IMG/VR virus record: IMGVR_UViG_3300037011_000080
Location: 1 to 22,788 of that record
Reading direction: 5' to 3' (one strand)
DNA length: 22,788 bases
Source of the DNA: a virus
The notes beneath the pieces are model-generated. The model saw only the letters and a list, made by a program, of their open reading frames with translations, did no database searches and was not told the origin of the DNA. Shown in pieces: positions 8,290-15,705 of the stretch. Position 1 is the stretch's first letter; every line of letters begins with the position of its first letter. The translations under genes were made by a program, and so were the position numbers.

Positions 8290-9056
8290 TCCGGCGTACC
8301 AACTATTAGGAATGGGATTTTATTATGAGTTATGGGATTTTCCAATTCGGTGGTAAGTTCTGTAGTGGCATCATTCTCTAATACCTCCTTTCGAATTTCT
8401 ACCATTTCAAGAGGATTAAAGTTTTTAAAATTTTCAACTTTTATCCATTTATTATCCAACCATAATTGAATATTACGAGCAAGTAATTCCTGATTCTTAC
8501 TTTGTAATAATGGGTCTAATGTTAAAAGGTATTTTTCACCATTCCCATTCATATAATCATACATAAGTTTTTTACCAGTAGCTATAATGAATTCTCTAGA
8601 GAAATCTTTTCCATACGTATGAGGTTTAATCCTATTTTCAAAATATCTAGGATCTTTCTTTTCAGAAGGGAAATCTGGTTTAGAATAATCCCAAATATAT
8701 TTTGCAAGGTCTTCCTCATATTCTACAGGTTCAACTATATCTTTCCATTGAAAAGAGAATTTCATTATTTGACCAAGAGAAAATATCCTACTAGCTATGA
8801 TGATAAAGTATTTATCGCATAATTTTAACCTTAAGATATCTTCTAAGCTAAGTTTACCAGTAACAGTTAAATCAGTATCTATTACTATACCGGAAACAAA
8901 TCTGTTTATAGATGTACCATCCTCAGACCCCACTGCATTAGAAATGACATCATCATCATCTCCATTTTGTTGTCTTAAGGTAACTTTAAATCCAGAAGGA
9001 GTTATGAGTTCTACTGTCTCTCCATAAAGTTCGTGAAGTTTTGTTGGGTCTTTCAT
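8265..9056 (-). CDS. Tail-assembly chaperone, frame-0 product (gpG-like)
   Basis: A 263-residue acidic protein between the tube gene and the tape measure, the usual place for tail-assembly chaperones. An early segment, residues about 15-30, reads V-E-L-I-T-P-S-G-F-K-V-T-L-R-Q, then Q-N-G-D-D-D-D; the rest is mostly helical with a long charged region and is not recognised by motif. The identification rests on position and on the -1 frameshift signal at its 3' end, where the sequence ...T-P-D-F-F can switch to the T-like extension. The frame-0 chain adds only F-P-R-E-I before TAA. It is the first gene after a terminator at about 9.1 kb and a promoter-like motif, so it likely starts a unit continuing through the tape measure and baseplate genes. 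It is larger than lambda gpG (140 residues). Confidence 0.75.
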   Translation of the reverse strand: MKDPTKLHELYGETVELITPSGFKVTLRQQNGDDDDVISNAVGSEDGTSINRFVSGIVIDTDLTVTGKLSLEDILRLKLCDKYFIIIASRIFSLGQIMKFSFQWKDIVEPVEYEEDLAKYIWDYSKPDFPSEKKDPRYFENRIKPHTYGKDFSREFIIATGKKLMYDYMNGNGEKYLLTLDPLLQSKNQELLARNIQLWLDNKWIKVENFKNFNPLEMVEIRKEVLENDATTELTTELENPITHNKIPFLIVGTPDFFFPREI

Positions 9057-9059
9057 GAT

Positions 9060-9076
9060 TTTTATTTTAAATAGTA
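9060..9076 (-). promoter_or_regulatory. Promoter-like TACTA/TAAAA motif upstream of chaperone gene
   Basis: The minus strand reads TACTATTTAAAATAAAA ending 4 bases before the chaperone ATG, and lies just after the tube-gene terminator. It equals the motif upstream of the genes at 20223 and 21988 with one A missing. Promoter function is inferred from recurrence and position. Confidence 0.45.
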
Positions 9077-9106
9077 CTTTATGGATTTAATCATAAACCA
9101 TACTAG

Positions 9107-9136
9107 AAAAGAAGGGGCTTCAAATGAAGCCCCCTT
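9107..9136 (-). terminator. Rho-independent terminator after the tube gene
   Basis: The minus strand forms GGGGCTTC-ATTT-GAAGCCCC (arms 9133-9126 and 9121-9114, tetraloop between), followed by TTCTTTTC. It lies 26 bases past the tube stop codon. The strong GC stem in an AT-rich background and the U-rich tail make termination very likely. Confidence 0.85.
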
Positions 9137-9161
9137 ACCAATTGATAACGAGATCTTGGTT

Positions 9162-9623
9162 TTAAATCCTCTGAAGTTTATCCACCGAAAATTCTATCGT
9201 TTCAATTGCATTTCCGGTATCAGCTCTGTTAAATTCAGCTGAAGTAAGTTTAGTTGGCCATACTCCAAATGCCAACCAAGTATTAAGTACTGTAACACCA
9301 TCTTCTGCCATCTCAGTAATCTGGATAGTCTTCTTGTAAATATCTGGAATAGCTCCACCACCAATAACAGAACTCTGACAGGTATCAAACCAAGCCCACA
9401 TATAATTATCCCCAGACCTTGAAGACATGAGTTTTTCTGCAACTATGTTTGCATAATCAACCCTACCTGCAGTTTTAATATCGTGGTTAGTATCACCATG
9501 TTTATCCTGTTCAATTGTGGAATCAATCCCATTAACCTTCTGAAATAAGAAGGGATTAATTGGGTCAGGAGTAATCTGTATTGACCAATTAAATTTTTTC
9601 CTTGGATTAGAAAATTTTGCCAT
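9162..9623 (-). CDS. Tail tube protein (T4 gp19-like)
   Basis: A 153-residue protein 19 bases after the sheath gene. It shows the T4 gp19/major tube family pattern: N-P-F-L-F-Q-K-V-N-G-I-D-S-T-I-E in the N-terminal third, Y-M-W-A-W-F-D-T-C in the middle, and a C-terminal W-P-T-K-L-T-S-A-E-F-N-R-A-D-T-G-N-A-I-E-T-I-E-F-S-V-D-K-L. The last segment is the hallmark where W-P-x-K and a late beta strand complete the ring fold. Length is close to the 150-165 typical of the family. Product: hexameric rings stacked inside the sheath to form the DNA channel. It shares a unit with the sheath and is followed by a strong terminator, as expected for abundant proteins. Confidence 0.92.
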   Translation of the reverse strand: MAKFSNPRKKFNWSIQITPDPINPFLFQKVNGIDSTIEQDKHGDTNHDIKTAGRVDYANIVAEKLMSSRSGDNYMWAWFDTCQSSVIGGGAIPDIYKKTIQITEMAEDGVTVLNTWLAFGVWPTKLTSAEFNRADTGNAIETIEFSVDKLQRI

Positions 9624-9642
9624 ATCGTTAAGATTTTATTAA

Positions 9643-11166
9643 TTACGAAATATATACTCCTTCTCCCTGTACTAACATAAGGTTGAATGTAAGTTCCTGC
9701 ATTGATGGTATAGGCCATATTTTAAGGTTAATTTTGTATTTGCCATTCTGAACATCAACCTTATTGTTAATCTGTAAATCATCAAGAGTATCAGCATACT
9801 GATCACCATAATATTCATATTTGTATAAAGCACGATAATCTGGTGACATGAGTTTATCCAAGAATGGCTTAAGATGATAAAATATCTTCTTGAATGTGGG
9901 GGTATCATTTGGTTCTTCCAAATACTGTTCTAGTATAGGTTTTAAAATTCTTTTTAACCAGATGGTAAGGAAGGTAACACTTAAGAATTTCATCTGGTCA
10001 TTTGCCTGCTGACCAGAAAAATTACCTGAAATTTGAACAATACCATTTTTCTGGACCATCAAGTTAATCTGAGCATTTGCCAATTCATTAAGATCATTAA
10101 ATGAGGCTGGAGTTCCAAAATTATTAACTACCCCAAGTGCATCCTTAACTTGGCTTCTATTCCAACCAGCAAGAGAATACCAGGGGCCAAAATTATTGTG
10201 AACATAAGCTGCAACACCTAATATATCCCCCATTTCAGAAATAGAAGCTTCCACTAATGTCCTTTCCCTTCTTACCCTTATGCCACCTGCAAATATACCA
10301 AAATATGGGGAATTATTTGCTATTGATGTTCTTTCTCCAGTTAAAGTGGTTTTAGTTGTAAGTGAGTTTGAAAGATGAGCAAAAAATACCATATCCTGAC
10401 GGTTAGCTGCATAAGTTGCCCCACCTTGGTTAATTGCAGTAGTACTCATTTCTGGTACTGCAAGAATAAGGCAATCTTCTACATTATTAAACTTAGTCAT
10501 AGCTGCTGTATAATCAGAAGCAACATGACCTGAAGGATTAACCCCAGCAGTAAAAGCTGAAGCAGCTAAAACTGCCGGATACTGAAATGTGGCTGTAGAA
10601 GTATCAACATAGGTAAAATCAAGTAATTGAGACATAGATTTTACTTCATCCAATATGGTTTGAGCACTTGCAGGTCCATTAGTAAATTGAGGTAGGTTAA
10701 TGTAAGTCTCATTAAGATCGGGTTCAAGATCATGAGTAATTAACATATTCCAATACCCAGTTATACCATTGGAACCTGCAGTTATCTGGATCTTTATATT
10801 ATTGTAATCTGAACCATGATATTTAGGTTGAACAGAAAAAAGAGTTTTGGGTGAACCATCACTGTTTGATATATTTTTAGAAGATGCTTTTACAGCAGCA
10901 ACCGAAACTGCATTAGGGCGACATACTCTTAATCTAGCCCCCATAGCAAAAGCTCTTTTGCAGAGGAATGGGAAATCTGAAGTTGAATCTATCAGACCTC
11001 CAAATAGTCTTTCGAATTGTGACCAACTATTCATGATAAAAAGCTCAGGTGATTCAATAGGACCCCTTTTGGTAATTCCTATCACCCCGAATATAGCTGG
11101 TTGTGGATCAGAGATTCCAGGAGTAAAATTCTTTACATTAAACTGGACTTTAGCTGTGTTGGGCAT
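9643..11166 (-). CDS. Contractile tail sheath protein
   Basis: A 507-residue protein of the phage tail sheath family. The N-terminus reads F-T-P-G-I-S-D-P-Q-P-A-I-F-G-V-I-G-I-T-K-R-G-P (about 14-36), the usual start, followed by S-W-S-Q-F-E-R-L-F-G-G (47-57) and a F-L-C-K-R-A-F-A-M-G-A segment. In the C-terminal third are W-Y-S-L-A-G-W-N-R-S-Q and N-G-I-V-Q-I-S-G-N; the last 30 residues (I-N-L-K-I-W-P-I-P-S-M-Q-E-L) form the arm that interlocks neighbouring subunits. It is the clearest marker that this tail contracts. It starts a sheath-tube unit: a terminator and structured leader of about 100 bases precede it, and the start region is A/T-rich without a strong Shine-Dalgarno site. Confidence 0.95.
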   Translation of the reverse strand: MPNTAKVQFNVKNFTPGISDPQPAIFGVIGITKRGPIESPELFIMNSWSQFERLFGGLIDSTSDFPFLCKRAFAMGARLRVCRPNAVSVAAVKASSKNISNSDGSPKTLFSVQPKYHGSDYNNIKIQITAGSNGITGYWNMLITHDLEPDLNETYINLPQFTNGPASAQTILDEVKSMSQLLDFTYVDTSTATFQYPAVLAASAFTAGVNPSGHVASDYTAAMTKFNNVEDCLILAVPEMSTTAINQGGATYAANRQDMVFFAHLSNSLTTKTTLTGERTSIANNSPYFGIFAGGIRVRRERTLVEASISEMGDILGVAAYVHNNFGPWYSLAGWNRSQVKDALGVVNNFGTPASFNDLNELANAQINLMVQKNGIVQISGNFSGQQANDQMKFLSVTFLTIWLKRILKPILEQYLEEPNDTPTFKKIFYHLKPFLDKLMSPDYRALYKYEYYGDQYADTLDDLQINNKVDVQNGKYKINLKIWPIPSMQELTFNLMLVQGEGVYIS

Positions 11167-11190
11167 AATTATTTATTTTTAAGTTTCTAT

Positions 11191-11215
11191 TCCTATATAT
11201 AAGTATAAATTAGTA
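11191..11215 (-). promoter_or_regulatory. Promoter-like motif upstream of the sheath gene
   Basis: The minus strand reads TACTAATTTATACTTATATA starting at 11215, 49 bases before the sheath ATG and after the terminator at 11.26-11.29 kb. It fits the looser TACTA-n-TATA form of the motif seen at other unit starts. AT-rich background makes a chance match possible. Confidence 0.35.
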
Positions 11216-11249
11216 TTGTTCTTTAGTTATCACAGATTAGGTTTCGTCA

Positions 11250-11276
11250 CTCCCAGAATAAGAAAAAATCTGGGAG
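11250..11276 (-). promoter_or_regulatory. Alternative hairpin in the sheath leader
   Basis: CTCCCAGA (11276-11269) can pair with TCTGGGAG (11257-11250), an 8-bp perfect stem around a T-rich loop. The same CTCCCAGA arm is needed for the terminator just upstream, so the two structures exclude each other. This hairpin lacks a U tract of its own. Confidence 0.45.
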
Positions 11277-11294
11277 ATTTTAACCCCCCAGATT
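11263..11294 (-). terminator. Rho-independent terminator after the fibre-like gene
   Basis: On the minus strand AATCTGGG (11294-11287) pairs with CCCAGATT (11274-11267), and the run TTTTTT (11268-11263) follows directly. It lies 20 bases beyond the stop of the 536-codon gene. The stem and U run are as expected for intrinsic termination. Confidence 0.78.
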
Positions 11295-11313
11295 ATGATT
11301 TTTATTATATAAA

Positions 11314-12924
11314 TTAATTAGAACCCATATCAACCACAGTGAGTATTCTTTCCGAGTCAGTAGAACCTCTCTGCTGAACTGTAGTACCACCGCTCCACCT
11401 GATTTTAACTGTAACAGAAGTTCCGGGAGTTACGGAAGCTATATGCTGAAATGACAGGTTGAAAGGTTGTCCTGAAGCATTGTATTGTTTTGATTTCCTT
11501 ACGTTACTTCCTGCAACATTTATAAATACTGTGTAGGTTACATTTGAAGTAGTATAGAAAGGAGCTGAAAACATTATGAATATATAATCTCCTTTGGGAG
11601 TTAATGTAACACTCATAGTTGTCATATCCCCTTCTGATGCTCCGCAGGTTATATCAGATGTCCCGGCAGTTATTGAAGGGGCAAGTTTAAGTTTCGACTT
11701 TGCATCCAACTGAGTCTGTATGGCTGATGTTACCCCATCGGTATAATTAAGTTCTGTTCCCGTAGAAGTAATGGTAGTACCACCAAGAGAAAATCCATCT
11801 GGAGCCTTAAGAAGCCCATTAACAGTAAGAGATTGGCTTGTTCCTGCAGCGGTCATTACCCCATAAAGTAAAGCATCTGCCTGCATACCTGCCACGCCAG
11901 TTCTATTATTTCCATAAGCATCAATAGCTAAAATTCCTTCCTGAGTGGTTAAATCCTTTCCGGCATAAGAACCAATTCCAATATTATCCCCACCAGTAGT
12001 TAGCGCAGCTAATGCGCCTGAACCTATTCCTATGTTACTACTCCCAGTTGTTAGAGATAGTACAGCACTTGATCCAATCGCTACATTATCAACAGCATAA
12101 GCTTGTGCTGAACCACTTATTGAAGAAAGGGCACCATTCCCCAATGCAGTATTTTGAGTAGAATAAGCATCATGTACTCCTGTAGAACCTCCTGCTCCTC
12201 TTCCAAAATATTCATTATACTTACCATCATTAGTAGTAGTTATGATTGGAGAAAGGAAAAACTGGGATTTCATCGAGGCATTAACTGTAAGATACTGATC
12301 TGCTCCACTATTAGTCATAATCCCATATATTAATCCCTCGTTCTGTATATCTGACAAACTTGATCTTCCATCTCCATAACCATCTATAATTAGTATACCA
12401 TCGCCTATAAATTGTTTACCGGCCTGTGGTCCTATTAATATATCTCTGGAATTTGTAGTTAACAGTGACCCTGCTTCCCATCCGAGAGCTACATTGACAC
12501 TCCCAGTTGTAAGGTTGCAAAGAGCATGAGAACCTAATGCCGCATTATAACTACCCGTAGTTACATCATCATATACATAAAGCCCAAGACCCGCATTGTA
12601 TTCTGCTGTTGTCGCATCAGATAATGTTAATATCCCAACAGAGGTATTCCCCTGTCCTGTAGTACCAGAACGTCCCGCATTTGTCCCAAATGTTTCATTA
12701 CCAGTACTCATTACAGAAGAAATTGTAGTAAAAGCCCCCGCCCCCGGAGTAACATTACCTACGGAACCATTAAATGTTCCGGTATAATCACCAGGTATAG
12801 GAGCAACGAGAGGCACATTATCTCTCATCTTCTCCATGATAGTTCGTCCGTCTTTCGGACCATCAAAGGCAGTGATCCCTATGAATATTGCCATTAGACA
12901 TAGGATTGTAAATAATTTTTTCAT
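11314..12924 (-). CDS. Fibre-like protein with N-terminal signal peptide
   Basis: A 536-residue protein. Residues 1-19 look like a classic signal peptide: M-K-K, a hydrophobic core L-F-T-I-L-C-L-M-A-I-F-I-G-I, then T-A before F-D-G; no lipobox cysteine follows. The rest is fibre-like: G-N-V-T-P-G-A-G-A-F-T-T-I (about 56-68), YadA-type beta-roll repeats such as N-T-S-V-G, Y-N-A-A-L-G-S-H-A-L, N-I-G-I-G-S-G-A-L and N-I-G-I-G-S-Y-A-G (about 90-335), then E-L-N-Y-T-D-G-V-T-S-A-I-Q-T-Q-L-D-A-K near 390, and a beta-rich C-terminal domain (about 420-536). By eye its base composition is less AT-rich than its upstream neighbour. A start at M30 would remove the signal peptide, but the first ATG begins such a typical signal that I keep it. 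It stands alone between gaps and has its own terminator. Function unknown: an exported adhesin or an extra virion fibre. Confidence 0.75.
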   Translation of the reverse strand: MKKLFTILCLMAIFIGITAFDGPKDGRTIMEKMRDNVPLVAPIPGDYTGTFNGSVGNVTPGAGAFTTISSVMSTGNETFGTNAGRSGTTGQGNTSVGILTLSDATTAEYNAGLGLYVYDDVTTGSYNAALGSHALCNLTTGSVNVALGWEAGSLLTTNSRDILIGPQAGKQFIGDGILIIDGYGDGRSSLSDIQNEGLIYGIMTNSGADQYLTVNASMKSQFFLSPIITTTNDGKYNEYFGRGAGGSTGVHDAYSTQNTALGNGALSSISGSAQAYAVDNVAIGSSAVLSLTTGSSNIGIGSGALAALTTGGDNIGIGSYAGKDLTTQEGILAIDAYGNNRTGVAGMQADALLYGVMTAAGTSQSLTVNGLLKAPDGFSLGGTTITSTGTELNYTDGVTSAIQTQLDAKSKLKLAPSITAGTSDITCGASEGDMTTMSVTLTPKGDYIFIMFSAPFYTTSNVTYTVFINVAGSNVRKSKQYNASGQPFNLSFQHIASVTPGTSVTVKIRWSGGTTVQQRGSTDSERILTVVDMGSN

Positions 12925-12965
12925 CTTAAAGGTTTTTTGGTTTGTATTAATAAATATATATATAA

Positions 12966-13718
12966 TTATAGTATTCCACTGATACTAGATATTCCACTAG
13001 AAACTCCCCTTAATGAAGACCAGACTTGTAATTTATCAACTATGGTTTCTCCCCAATCCCCATCTATGTATTTCATGATATTGGGGTGTAATGTTATTTG
13101 ACTCATTTTAGCTATTACCTCTCCAAATACTTTATCTTCAGTATCATAACAATCTTCCACTACATAAGCATAAACTTTTTCCATTAACCCCTCATCAACA
13201 TCATCAATATGAAAAAAGTTTAAATACCTACAAAAAAAGGTTTGAGAATTGTCATTATAAAAAGGCACGTAACCCCTGCGTTGCATAGCAAGAGATATTA
13301 TAGAATTTAATAATCTTTCTTGTTCCACTGTTTCACTAACAAGATGTATATTAATAAAAAAGTCTACGGTTTGAGGGGGAGTGATCAGGGCCTGGTAATA
13401 TGTACCCTGATCAGAATAAATCTTTTGAGGGTCTCCCCCCAAAGCTCCGGGTAAAAAATTGCCAGTATTAATTACAATACGGGGAATTTTCTTAACCCCT
13501 TTAGCATAATTTGAACCCTCATTATAAATTTCTATTGCAAATCCTTTTGAAGTCACTATAGATGAGATGGCAATATTATAATTATCATAACCTACCTTAG
13601 TATCTGGGTAAAGAACTATATCGGGTAAATAATTTTTATCCACTAGTTCTTTACGTATTACCTCGAATAAGCTACGTTCAATTAATTCTTGAGTAGATGA
13701 TAAAGCAATGGTACTCAT
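12966..13718 (-). CDS. Probable tail terminator / tail completion protein
   Basis: A 250-residue protein between the HK97 gp10-like neck gene and the tail genes, the standard place for the tail terminator that caps the tube and sheath at the head end. The N-terminus (S-S-T-Q-E-L-I-E-R-S-L-F-E-V-I-R-K-E-L) is helical, and the middle contains D-F-F-I-N-I-H-L-V-S-E-T-V-E-Q-E-R-L-L, which alternates strand and helix as in terminators of the gpU/gp15 type. I do not recognise a specific family. Its ATG overlaps the previous gene's stop (ATGA), which ties it to the neck genes. It is the last gene before a 41-base gap and the signal-peptide gene. Confidence 0.55.
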   Translation of the reverse strand: MSTIALSSTQELIERSLFEVIRKELVDKNYLPDIVLYPDTKVGYDNYNIAISSIVTSKGFAIEIYNEGSNYAKGVKKIPRIVINTGNFLPGALGGDPQKIYSDQGTYYQALITPPQTVDFFINIHLVSETVEQERLLNSIISLAMQRRGYVPFYNDNSQTFFCRYLNFFHIDDVDEGLMEKVYAYVVEDCYDTEDKVFGEVIAKMSQITLHPNIMKYIDGDWGETIVDKLQVWSSLRGVSSGISSISGIL

Positions 13719-14329
13719 TTGAATGTCTTTTTAACTCTTACACCTATAGTGGCGAATTTTTTCATTACTGCTAATTCTACTACCTTAGCTAATCCAGATT
13801 TTCCCCCCATACCCGCAGGAGGAGGAGATTTAAATGTATCAGAAAATACTGGTCTAGGTTCTACTATAGCTTTAGAATTTGAATACCCATGTTCCACTAT
13901 ATTAGCATATTCATGAACCTCTAATTCATTCTTATCACTAGTCCAATAAGTAGGTCTAGTTAAACCTTCTGGTATTCCCACCATATAACGTGTTTCAGTA
14001 GAATTAGGCCAAGCTTCTACTGAATCATGCATAGCTTTACTAACTACTAATGGCTTACTTGCTCCCCAATATTTTTGTTTTCTTTTCAAATATTCTCCCT
14101 CATTAGAAGCGTATCCAAATCTTTTACCACCTTCCCTAATATTTCTTTTAACCCTATCTTTATAAGTCTCAGCAAATTTTGCTTGAGCAGCCATAGCAGC
14201 AGCAGCTAATAGTTTATCCTTATTTCTCATAAGAAGATCGAATTTAATCCAATCTCCATTAAGATAAACCCTAACATTATATGAACCCCTGGGTCTTAAA
14301 CCAGTTTGCCCCTCTTCAAATAAAGCCAT
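13715..14329 (-). CDS. HK97 gp10-like neck / tail-completion protein
   Basis: A 204-residue protein. An Ala-rich helix (A-A-A-A-M-A-A-Q-A-K-F-A-E-T-Y) is followed by basic stretches and, in the second half, by Y-A-N-I-V-E-H-G-Y, then a P-R-P-V-F-S-D-T-F motif. That E-x-G ... P-R-P-x-F pairing is characteristic of the HK97 gp10/virion morphogenesis family, which sits at the head-tail joint. C-terminal K/V-rich strands (I-G-V-R-V-K-K-T-F-K) close the protein. It follows the previous stop without any gap (TAA then ATG) and overlaps the next gene by 4 bases. Confidence 0.68.
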   Translation of the reverse strand: MALFEEGQTGLRPRGSYNVRVYLNGDWIKFDLLMRNKDKLLAAAAMAAQAKFAETYKDRVKRNIREGGKRFGYASNEGEYLKRKQKYWGASKPLVVSKAMHDSVEAWPNSTETRYMVGIPEGLTRPTYWTSDKNELEVHEYANIVEHGYSNSKAIVEPRPVFSDTFKSPPPAGMGGKSGLAKVVELAVMKKFATIGVRVKKTFK

Positions 14330-14794
14330 TTAATATTTATTAGAACCCGTAGGTATTTGTGTTCTTCTTGCTATTATGTAAATCAGTAAAGGATCATCAC
14401 CAGCTTGAGCAGCAGGTGTTTCTCCTGCAGGTTTTAATATCTGACCTTGATGAATAAAATAGTCTCTGCCAGGATCAAAATCCAAATTATTATTTGAATT
14501 AATGTAACCTAAACTACTAAGATAAGCTTTATTAAAAATAATACAAATACTTTCCTTATCTATCTGACCAGAAGGAGTTTCTTCCGACATTGGCCAAGAG
14601 CGGTATACATTATAATTCATAAGGCATTTTAAATCTATATTAACAGATTTATCTATAGACTTACTATCTTCACCAAACCTTTGAAGCCCATGAGTATGTC
14701 TTACCCATGTAACTGTATCTTGGTTAAAATAATCATGGGCGTTATTGATTATACCCTTATAAGCAGCCCATTGAGCATCAGATATTCCACTCAT
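14330..14794 (-). CDS. Probable head-closure (stopper-type) protein
   Basis: A 154-residue protein, beta-rich after a short helical start (W-A-A-Y-K-G-I-I-N-N-A-H-D-Y-F). It includes D-P-G-R-D-Y-F-I-H-Q-G-Q-I-L-K-P-A-G and ends L-L-I-Y-I-I-A-R-R-T-Q. Between a connector-like protein and the HK97 gp10-like neck protein, the expected gene is the head-closure protein (SPP1 gp16/HK97 gp7 class), and size and beta content agree. No diagnostic motif is recognised, so the call rests on gene order. It begins 4 bases after the preceding stop. Confidence 0.5.
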   Translation of the reverse strand: MSGISDAQWAAYKGIINNAHDYFNQDTVTWVRHTHGLQRFGEDSKSIDKSVNIDLKCLMNYNVYRSWPMSEETPSGQIDKESICIIFNKAYLSSLGYINSNNNLDFDPGRDYFIHQGQILKPAGETPAAQAGDDPLLIYIIARRTQIPTGSNKY

Positions 14795-14798
14795 GTTT

Positions 14799-15668
14799 TT
14801 ATTCTTGTTCTATTGACCCCTGAGATATAACAGTATTCTCTATTTCTTCAGCTGTTGGCATATGCCAATTAGCATTTTGATAATATTTGGGTCCTATGAT
14901 TACATTAACATATTTACACATAGGGACTTTAACCTTTAAGAAAGAAGCTAATCCACAAATATCCTTTACTAAAGAATCCAATACACTGTTCCCAGCAGTA
15001 TCTTGTTTAAATATCTGTTGTATTGTATCCCCTGCAGGAAAAAATTCAACTTCAGCTGGTCCAGTAACTATTCTCTTAACCCCACCTTCAGATGACGAAG
15101 TAGTCGTATTATATGTTCCACCCAGAACTGATAATAAACTACCTTTAGCAGCCAATGTTAAAACCTCATAAGCCACTAATTTAGCAATAAGAGCATTCTG
15201 CATTGGTGACCAAACTGAGTCATTATATATAGTGCTTATGTTAAAAGCCGACATTAAAAATGTTCTCCAATATATGATTTTCTGAGTTACGAAATTATCA
15301 TTTAATGTAATATCTATTGGTAACTCTGTAGCAAGAAAAGCTTCAACACTTAGGCTAAAAGGGACATATTCTTTTATGATTATATTACCCCTTGTAAGTA
15401 ATACTTTAGAGGTATTCAATTTTGTTTCCTCTATAATGTATTCATAAATACCTGTATTATCAGTATTACTGGTATTAAATGTGAATGTTACTTTTCCCGT
15501 AATAATGTTAATAGTACCAGAGATTGTTACAGGACTAGAGGGGTCCAAATATAATAGCATATCAACAATACTTCCTGTAAGATCATAAATGGAATTATCT
15601 TGATTAGTAAAACCGAAAGTCCTAGATCCAGTTTTATCGGCATATAAAGTAAAATCAATTTCTTTCAT
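14799..15668 (-). CDS. Head-tail connector-like protein with N-terminal BppU-like domain
   Basis: A 289-residue protein with two unlike halves. Residues 1-105 look like the Ig-type domain seen at the N-terminus of phage baseplate proteins of the BppU type: T-F-G-F-T-N-Q-D-N-S-I-Y-D-L-T-G, a S-G-T-I-N ... G-K-V-T-F-T-F turn, then G-I-Y-E-Y-I-I-E and R-G-N-I-I-I. Residues about 125-185 are helical (Y-W-R-T-F-L-M-S-A-F, M-Q-N-A-L-I-A-K-L-V-A-Y-E-V-L), as in gp6-type head-tail adaptors, and the end carries a strand-rich acidic tail. The gene starts the neck set that runs to the tail terminator. The adaptor role is by position and helical pattern; the fusion is inferred. Confidence 0.5.
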   Translation of the reverse strand: MKEIDFTLYADKTGSRTFGFTNQDNSIYDLTGSIVDMLLYLDPSSPVTISGTINIITGKVTFTFNTSNTDNTGIYEYIIEETKLNTSKVLLTRGNIIIKEYVPFSLSVEAFLATELPIDITLNDNFVTQKIIYWRTFLMSAFNISTIYNDSVWSPMQNALIAKLVAYEVLTLAAKGSLLSVLGGTYNTTTSSSEGGVKRIVTGPAEVEFFPAGDTIQQIFKQDTAGNSVLDSLVKDICGLASFLKVKVPMCKYVNVIIGPKYYQNANWHMPTAEEIENTVISQGSIEQE

Positions 15669-15705
15669 ACCATTGGAGTATTTATTATAAGAAATGCTGA
15701 GCTTG

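Noticed and set aside
9194-9908. Minus-strand frames overlapping the tube and sheath genes in other phases
   Set aside because: They lie wholly or mostly within two confidently assigned genes, have low-complexity composition and no ribosome sites.
10847-11182. Plus-strand frame of 111 codons opposite the sheath N-terminus
   Set aside because: It lies antisense to a highly conserved gene, has no motif, and no plus-strand promoter is seen.
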